Shown here: in pieces, positions 1 to 5,900 of the stretch
How the letters are laid out: each line of letters starts with the position of its first letter
Position numbering within the stretch: position 1 is the stretch's first letter
Assembly: GCA_946886245.1 (NCBI GenBank)
Contig: CAMPIF010000129.1
Location: 1-9,678, forward strand
Reading direction: 5' to 3'
Origin: Ectopseudomonas composti
Lineage (GTDB): Bacteria > Pseudomonadota > Gammaproteobacteria > Pseudomonadales > Pseudomonadaceae
DNA length: 9,678 bases
Notes under the pieces: generated by a model
The model's database searches: none
What the model saw: the letters and a program-made list of their open reading frames with translations, nothing else
What the model was told of the DNA's origin: nothing
Translations under genes and position numbers: made by a program

Positions 1-2502
1 GGAGAAACCGGTGCCGAAATCATCAATGGCAATTTTCACACCTAGACGCTTGAGCTGGTGCAGGGTATCGATGGCACGCTCAGCATTGCCAAGCAGCACT
101 GTTTCTGTGATTTCCAGTTCTAGCAGTTCAGCAGCCAGTCTGTGTTTGCTCAGTATGGTCTGAATACTTTCTACAAAGTTGCTGCGCTGAAAGTGAACTG
201 GCGAGATGTTTACCGCTACGCTCGGGCCGGTCATACCCTGTTCGCAGAGCGCCTTGATCTGTCGGCAGGCGGTGTCCAGTACCCATTGACTGAGCGGAAT
301 AATCTGTCCGGTGTCTTCTGCGATAGGAATGAATAGCGCTGGTGATATGAAACCCTTGCTCGGGTGGTCCCAGCGCAACAGGGCTTCAACGCCCACAACC
401 CGACCGCTTCGGCCGTCTACTTGAGGCTGGTAGTAGAGGGTGAAACTCTGCTGTTCAATGGCTTTCTGTAATTCATTGCGCAGTACCATGCGCTCGCCGA
501 CGCGTTGATTGAGGTCGTTGGTGAACCACTGGTAGTTGTTACGCCCTTCCTGTTTGGCCTTGTACATGGCGAGGTCGGCCTGCTGGATCAATTGCATGGG
601 CTGTTCTAGTAGGCTGTCGTTGAGTGTTATGCCGATACTCGCTGTGAGGTGCAAATCTATACCCTCGACGCGGTAGGGCCGCGCAATGTCGGCGAGTATG
701 CGTTCAGCCACCTGAAGCACATCCTCCTCTCGCGCCAAATCGGGTAGAAGCACGACAAACTCGTCACCTCCCATACGCGCGACCGTGTCGCCTGGTCGTA
801 CCTGGGCAGATAGGCGCTGGGCAACCTCCGTGAGAATCTGGTCACCAATGTGATGACCGATTGAGTCGTTGATAGGCTTGAAACCATCTAGGTCGATGAA
901 CATCACCGCCATACTGCGTTTGTAACGTTGGGAAATCTGGCTGCCTTGGCGCAGGCGATCCTCCAGCAAGGTGCGGTTAGGGAGGCCGGTGAGCACATCG
1001 TGGCTGGCATTAAAGCTCAGTTCGTCCTGGTACCGCATTTCTTCGCTGATGTCGTTCTGCACTCCGACGAAATGTGTCAGCTCGCCGCACTCGTTGAGCA
1101 CGGGTGAAATGTACAGGTCGTTCCAGAACGGGCTGCCATCCTTACGGTAGTTTCGCAGTACCACATGGGCTTCACTGGATTGCGTCAGGCCGTGACGGAT
1201 GACATCGAGCGCCGCCTGATCGCGCTCGCCGCTCTGCAACATCCGGCAGTTGTGGCCGATGACCTCGTGCGCGCTGTAGCCGGTGATGCGTTCGAAGGCG
1301 GGATTGACGTATATGATCGGGTGGTCGAATTCCCTCGCGTCGACTATCACCACGCCGTTATAGCTGGCTTCCAGGCTGCGTTTGAGCAGGCGCAACTGCT
1401 TCTCCGACTCCTTGCGTTCGCCGATGTCGCGCAGCGACAGCAGACGAGCCTGCTGGCCCGCCCAGTCGGTCTCGGAGAGCTGGATTTCCACCTCCAGCTC
1501 GTCGCCAGCCGGTGTCTGCAGGTTCCACTCGAAAAGGTCTTCGCTTATGTGCGGCAGTTCGAAGCGCAATTTCAGCAGTTGTATCTGGCTGGCATTGAAC
1601 AATTGCTCGGCGGCCGGGTTGGCGTAGAGCAGGGCGCCTTCGCCGTCGACTACGAGCAGGGCATCGCGGGTATCGTCGAGCAGCTTACGAAAAGACTGCT
1701 CCCGCCGCGTGACCTCCTCGCGCGCCCGGTGTTTCTCGGTGACGTCGATGGCCAGTACCAGGCAGCAGGGTTGTTCGTCGAACTCGAAGTCATGCACGAG
1801 TACCTCGGCCATGACCTCGTGGCCGGCTTTGTGCAAGTAGCGCCACAACCCGGCCTGTGGGGCGGCAACCGACACGTCACGCAGATTGGAGTTGAAGTAG
1901 GCGAGGAAACGCTGCTGCTCTTCGTGGCTGCGGATATCCAGCACGCTCATCGCCAGGAACTCTGCCTGTGAATAGCCGAAGAAGCGCGTCGCGGCCAGGT
2001 TGACGGCGCGAAAACGCAGATCCTCCTTGCTGAACACCCACATCGGTTCGGGATTGGACTCGAACAGAAGACGGTAGCGCTGCTCGCTTTCTGCCAGAAG
2101 CGCAGTGGCCTGGCCGCGGTCAATGGCGTAGCGGATGCTGCGCAGCAACTGGGTGCTGTCGAAGTTCCCTTTGACCAGGTAGTCCGCCGCCCCAAGGGCT
2201 ATGGCGCTGGCGTCTAGGCGCGCGTCGCCCTGGCCGGTGAGGAGGATGATCGGTCGGCCTGCGCCGGCCTGGCGGGCCTGCTCAATCAGCTCCAAGCCCG
2301 ATTCGGCGCCAAGCCTGTAGTCCACTAGGTAGAGGTCGTGCTCCTGAGCAAGGATGCTGGCCAGACCCTGTTGGAAGTCGGCGCACCAGTCAAGTTGCAG
2401 CGGCACGTCTGTCGCCTGGCGAAGCAAGTCGCGGGTGATAACAAAGTCGTCCTCGTCGTCGTCGATCAGCAGCAGGCGCCAGTGATTTTCGGGTCGTGTC
2501 AT
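1..2502 (-). CDS. Receiver-PAS-PAS-LOV-GGDEF-EAL cyclic-di-GMP enzyme, 3' end missing
   Basis: I translated this frame by hand: 834 codons open from the ATG at 2500-2502 to the window edge, with no stop. Domains: receiver about 8-130 (acidic D14-D16, phospho-acceptor D61 in LYLVDYRLG, T89, K111); PAS 137-262; PAS 267-365; LOV-type PAS 372-487; GGDEF 498-660; EAL from about 675. The GGDEF domain has DVLTGLPNR, metal-ligand candidates D537 and D580, an intact GGDEF at 578-582, and an RxxD inhibitory site (R569-D572) at the standard five-residue distance. The EAL domain has EALLRW (E706), NISPVHF (N765), ELEITE (E797) and DDFGTG (D827/D828). The later catalytic Lys and Glu lie off-window, with perhaps 100 residues missing. 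Diguanylate cyclase and phosphodiesterase activities are both plausible. It is a cytoplasmic protein, likely controlled by phosphorylation of D61 and by blue light through the LOV domain. The ATGA overlap places it in the same operon as the kinase and regulator. Confidence 0.93.
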   Translation of the reverse strand, partial: MTRPENHWRLLLIDDDEDDFVITRDLLRQATDVPLQLDWCADFQQGLASILAQEHDLYLVDYRLGAESGLELIEQARQAGAGRPIILLTGQGDARLDASAIALGAADYLVKGNFDSTQLLRSIRYAIDRGQATALLAESEQRYRLLFESNPEPMWVFSKEDLRFRAVNLAATRFFGYSQAEFLAMSVLDIRSHEEQQRFLAYFNSNLRDVSVAAPQAGLWRYLHKAGHEVMAEVLVHDFEFDEQPCCLVLAIDVTEKHRAREEVTRREQSFRKLLDDTRDALLVVDGEGALLYANPAAEQLFNASQIQLLKLRFELPHISEDLFEWNLQTPAGDELEVEIQLSETDWAGQQARLLSLRDIGERKESEKQLRLLKRSLEASYNGVVIVDAREFDHPIIYVNPAFERITGYSAHEVIGHNCRMLQSGERDQAALDVIRHGLTQSSEAHVVLRNYRKDGSPFWNDLYISPVLNECGELTHFVGVQNDISEEMRYQDELSFNASHDVLTGLPNRTLLEDRLRQGSQISQRYKRSMAVMFIDLDGFKPINDSIGHHIGDQILTEVAQRLSAQVRPGDTVARMGGDEFVVLLPDLAREEDVLQVAERILADIARPYRVEGIDLHLTASIGITLNDSLLEQPMQLIQQADLAMYKAKQEGRNNYQWFTNDLNQRVGERMVLRNELQKAIEQQSFTLYYQPQVDGRSGRVVGVEALLRWDHPSKGFISPALFIPIAEDTGQIIPLSQWVLDTACRQIKALCEQGMTGPSVAVNISPVHFQRSNFVESIQTILSKHRLAAELLELEITETVLLGNAERAIDTLHQLKRLGVKIAIDDFGTGFS
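1042..1389 (-). other. LOV blue-light photoreceptor domain within the GGDEF-EAL protein
   Basis: Residues 372-487 match the LOV consensus throughout. IIYVNPAFERITGYS (396-410) is followed by GHNCRMLQ (416-423), which carries the adduct-forming cysteine C419 (codon at 1246-1248). Then come LRNYRKDGSPFWNDL (449-463), with flavin-contacting asparagines N451 and N461, and HFVGVQNDI (477-485) with the signalling glutamine Q482. The usual GxNCRFLQ has Met in place of Phe here. All residues classically needed for FMN binding and photoadduct formation are present. The other two PAS domains in this protein lack the NCR motif and are ordinary PAS folds. Confidence 0.88.
2499..2502 (-). other. ATGA stop/start overlap, response regulator to GGDEF-EAL gene
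   Basis: The regulator stop TGA (2499-2501) overlaps the ATG (2500-2502) of the next gene. Only a weak GGATGG (2512-2517, 9 nt upstream of the ATG) could serve as a ribosome binding site, so translation is probably coupled. The overlap also supports this ATG as the real start, since the receiver domain begins within the first ten codons. Confidence 0.8.
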
Positions 2503-2957
2503 GCGGTTTTGCCATCCACGGGGAGTTCGACGATTTCCAGCCAGTAGCGGCCGAGGGTCTTAACCACCTCGATCAGGCCGGTATAGGTAACGGGTTTGGT
2601 GATGAACGAATTGCTCCCCATGTCGTAGCTGCGCAGGATGTCTTCCTCGGCCGACGAAGTGGTCAGCACCACTACCGGGATACCACGCAGCAGCGCATCG
2701 GATTTGATCGCATGCAGCGCCTCACGGCCGTCCATGCGCGGCATGTTGAGGTCAAGCAGGATCAGACCGGGCAAAGGATAGCGTTCCGCGTCGTCATAAG
2801 GCGCGCGCTGGCACAAGTAGTCGAGCAGCGCCTCTCCGTCATGCACGAAGTGTAGCGGATTGCTGACCCGGCACTCCTCGAATGCCTCGCGGGTCATCAG
2901 GCAGTCATCCTGGTCGTCATCGGCGATCAGGATATGTACGGGGTTTCGTGTGTTCAT
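2499..2957 (-). CDS. Single-domain response regulator, Rcp1-like
   Basis: A 152-residue protein consisting of one CheY-like receiver domain with no output domain. The acidic pocket is D13-D15 (IADDDQDD), the phospho-acceptor is D69 in LILLDLNMPRMDG, the switch residues are T99/T100 in VVVLTTSS, and the conserved lysine is K121 in FITKP. The extended loop after helix 2 (about residues 50-62) and the C-terminal YWLEIVELP are features of Rcp1-type regulators, which partner phytochrome-like kinases and act by protein contact rather than DNA binding. Being translationally coupled to the upstream kinase makes that kinase its likely phosphodonor (inference). The target could be the GGDEF-EAL protein, the assembly ATPase, or a phosphate sink role; sequence does not decide. 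All key residues are present, so it should be phosphorylatable. Confidence 0.95.
   Translation of the reverse strand: MNTRNPVHILIADDDQDDCLMTREAFEECRVSNPLHFVHDGEALLDYLCQRAPYDDAERYPLPGLILLDLNMPRMDGREALHAIKSDALLRGIPVVVLTTSSAEEDILRSYDMGSNSFITKPVTYTGLIEVVKTLGRYWLEIVELPVDGKTA
2954..2957 (-). other. ATGA stop/start overlap, kinase to response regulator
   Basis: The kinase stop TGA (2954-2956) overlaps the regulator start ATG (2955-2957) as ATGA. I see no good Shine-Dalgarno sequence just upstream of this ATG, so regulator translation probably depends on re-initiation by ribosomes ending the kinase. This would tie the amounts of the two partners together. Confidence 0.85.
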
Positions 2958-5900
2958 GACGTTGTCTTGTCCATTGACGGGAAGGTAATGCGGAAGGTGC
3001 TGCCGGCACCGGGGGTACTACTGGCAGTGATTCTGGCACCGTGGCGCTCTACGATCTTCTTGACGATGGCCAGGCCGATGCCGGTGCCGGCGTAGGCTTC
3101 GCGGCCGTGCAGGCGCTGGAAAGGGTTGAAGATGCGGTCCAGATACTTTTCGTCGAAGCCGATGCCGTTGTCTGCGATGCAGAGTACCCACGTGTTGCCA
3201 GCCTGCTGTTCTGCATAGATTCGTATCAGCGGCTGCTGACCGGCTTTTCGGAATTTCAGGGCGTTGCTCAGCAAGTTCTGTAGCACCCGGCGCAACTGGC
3301 TGGCATCGCCCCGTACCGGCGGCAGGGGTTCACGCTGAACCTGCGCACCGCTCTGTTCCAGGGCAGTTTCCAGGTCCTGCAGCACCTCGTCTAGCAACTG
3401 GTCGAGTTCGAGTTGCTGTAGCGGCTGGCCGCGGGTATTGACTCGCGAGTAGTCGAGCAGGTCGATGATCAGCGCCTGCATGCGAGCCGCCGCCGAGGTC
3501 ATACGCTGCAGGTAGTCACGACCTTCACCGTCTAGGTTGTCGCTGCGCTTGACGAGGCGCTCGGAGAACGCCTGGATCTTGCGCAGCGGTTCCTGCAGGT
3601 CGTGCGAGGCGACGAAAGCGAACTCCTCCAATTCGCGGTTGCTGCGCTCCAGTTCGAGAAGGGTGCGTTGTAGCTGCTCCTGAGTAGCGTGGCGTTCGCT
3701 GACGTTTTGAAAGTACACCGCTAGCCCCTCGTCGGAGGGGTAAGCATGCACCTCGAACCAGCATTGAAAAGGCTCGTAGAAGGTCTCGAAGTGGCTGGCC
3801 TCATTGTCGCGCAGAGATTGCCGATAGCGCTGGCCTATCTCGCTATCGTAGGAGCCGGGGAATGCGCTCCAAACGTTCTGCCCCAGGGTTGCCGAAGCGC
3901 TGATGTTCAACTGCCGCTCGGCTTCGGGGTTGATATAGGTGAAGCGCCAGTCGCTGTCGAGGATGTAAAAGGCGTCGCTGATGCTTTCAAGGGTGGTTGC
4001 TAGACGCTCGGCCATGCGCTGCACCTGCTTCAGTGCCTGCTTGCGATCGCTGATGTCTTGCAGCGCGCCGGAGATGCGCATGATCTGACCGTGCGCGTCG
4101 CGCACTGCCTGGCCGGCCACCTGCACGTACATGTGCTTGCCGTGCGCGTCGAGCATCTCCACGTCAAGGTCGAAACTGATGTCCTGCTCGATGCAGGCCT
4201 CGACCGCCTCGGTCACCTGCTCGCGATAGGCCGGCAGGTAGAGCTGAAGGCCTTCGCTGAGGTCGGGCAGGGTCCCGAGCGGGAAGCCAAGCAACCTGTG
4301 CATCTCCTCCGACCACACCACTTGGCGGCTGGGCAGCTCGATCGACCAGCCGCCGAGCTTGGCGATTCGACCGGCCATGCTCAGCAACAGGTTGTTCTGG
4401 CGTACCTGCTCAGTCACCGCGCGTTGCAGGCTGATGTCACGAGCAGCGCAGTAGATCACCTGGTCGTCGGCCAACGCTGCGCTGAGCTGCAGCCAGAGCT
4501 GCTGGCCCCTGGCGTCGTGCACGCGAATCTCCAGGTCTTTGACCACAGCGCCGCGTTGCAGTTGCTCGATGGCGTTTTCGACCAGGCGGCGATCCTCGGG
4601 ATGTATCAGCTCCAGGTAGGGCTGGCCAATCAGCGCAATCACGGTATGCCGCAGGGTACTGGCGAAGGCTGGGTTGACCTGGATGAATTGGCCCTTCTGA
4701 CCGATCATGCAGAACATTTCCAGCGACAGATTGAAGAACTGATCGCGTTCGCGCAGTGCCTGATCAGCCAAACGCAGCTTGGTGATGTCACGCAGGACCA
4801 CGACCCAGCCGCCGTCATCGCTGCCGCTCAGCGGCCTGGCATCATAGAGCAGGGTGCGCGGGCGCTCGTCATGCAGGACGAGTTCGCCGTGCACGGCCTC
4901 GTCGTTTGCCGTCTGCAGCGGCCATAAATTCGGCTGCAGCGGCAGAACTTGCGCCAGCGGCTGTCCGCTGAGGTCCTGTCCGCTCTGCTGCAGCAACTCC
5001 TGGGCCGCTGGGTTGAGAAAGCTCAGGTGGCCCTGCGCGTCCACCGCCAGAAGCCCCTCGGCCATGCTGGCGGTGATCGCCGAAGTAAAATCCAGCTGCT
5101 GCTGCAAGCGCTGTTCACCGGCCAGCACTTCATTGAGCAGGCGGCTGTTTTCCAGTACCGACACGGCCATCTGGGCGAACTGCTGGGCAATCACCTGGTC
5201 GTCCTCTTCGAACTCCCCTTCGTATTTGTCCGACAACTGCAGCAGGCCGAGGTTGCGTCCGTCCTTGTCGATCAGCGGCACGGCCAGCCAGCCACGCATC
5301 GGTGGGTGTTCACCGGCATGTCGACCGAAGCCGCCCCAGCTCGGGTGGCGTTCCAGTTCGACTTGGCTCAGGCGTAGCGGCTGGTTGTTCTGGCAGATCA
5401 GGGTGTAGATGCCGCTGCCGTCCGGGCGCGTCGTGTAGTTGCGCCAGGCGGCATATTTGTCCGACAGCGACACGCCACTGATCGACTGGGCCCAGTCGTC
5501 GCCGCGGGTCAGACTGATCACCGCCTGGTGCGCGCCGACGACCAGGCGCACCTGTTCCACTAGGTAGTCGATCAGTGCTTGGTGGTCGAGCAGTTTGGCT
5601 GTGGCTATGGCCGCCGCACTCAGGCCGCGCAACTGCTCGGCCTTGTGTTCGGCCCGTTCCAAAGCTATTTGCAGAGCTTCCGTCATGCGCTCGCGTTCGC
5701 TGATGTCCTTGGCGATGCCGAAGATACCGACGATTTTTCCATCGACCATGATCGGCAGGTTGGTCACGTCCAGCGCCAGCTGTTGCCCGTCTGGGGCGAG
5801 AATATGGGTCTCGTAGCGTTGTGGGATACCGGTGCAGGCTGCGGCGAAATGCTGCTCGGTGCGCATGCGATCGGCCTTGGTGATCATTCCGGAGAAGTGT

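Noticed and set aside
1165..1971. Long plus-strand open frame of 268 codons opposite the PAS/LOV region
   Set aside because: It is antisense to a frame with clear PAS and LOV motifs, its protein has no recognisable domain and is the mirror of GC-rich codons, and it has no convincing start signal.
2499..2520. Promoter or terminator between the regulator and the GGDEF-EAL gene
   Set aside because: The genes overlap by 4 nt; there is no room, no inverted repeat with a T-run, and no credible -35/-10 pair.
4058..4927. Plus-strand open frame of 289 codons opposite the PAS domains of the kinase
   Set aside because: It lies wholly inside the kinase gene on the other strand. The composition (His/Ala/Leu/Gln-rich) is that of a shadow frame in high-GC DNA.
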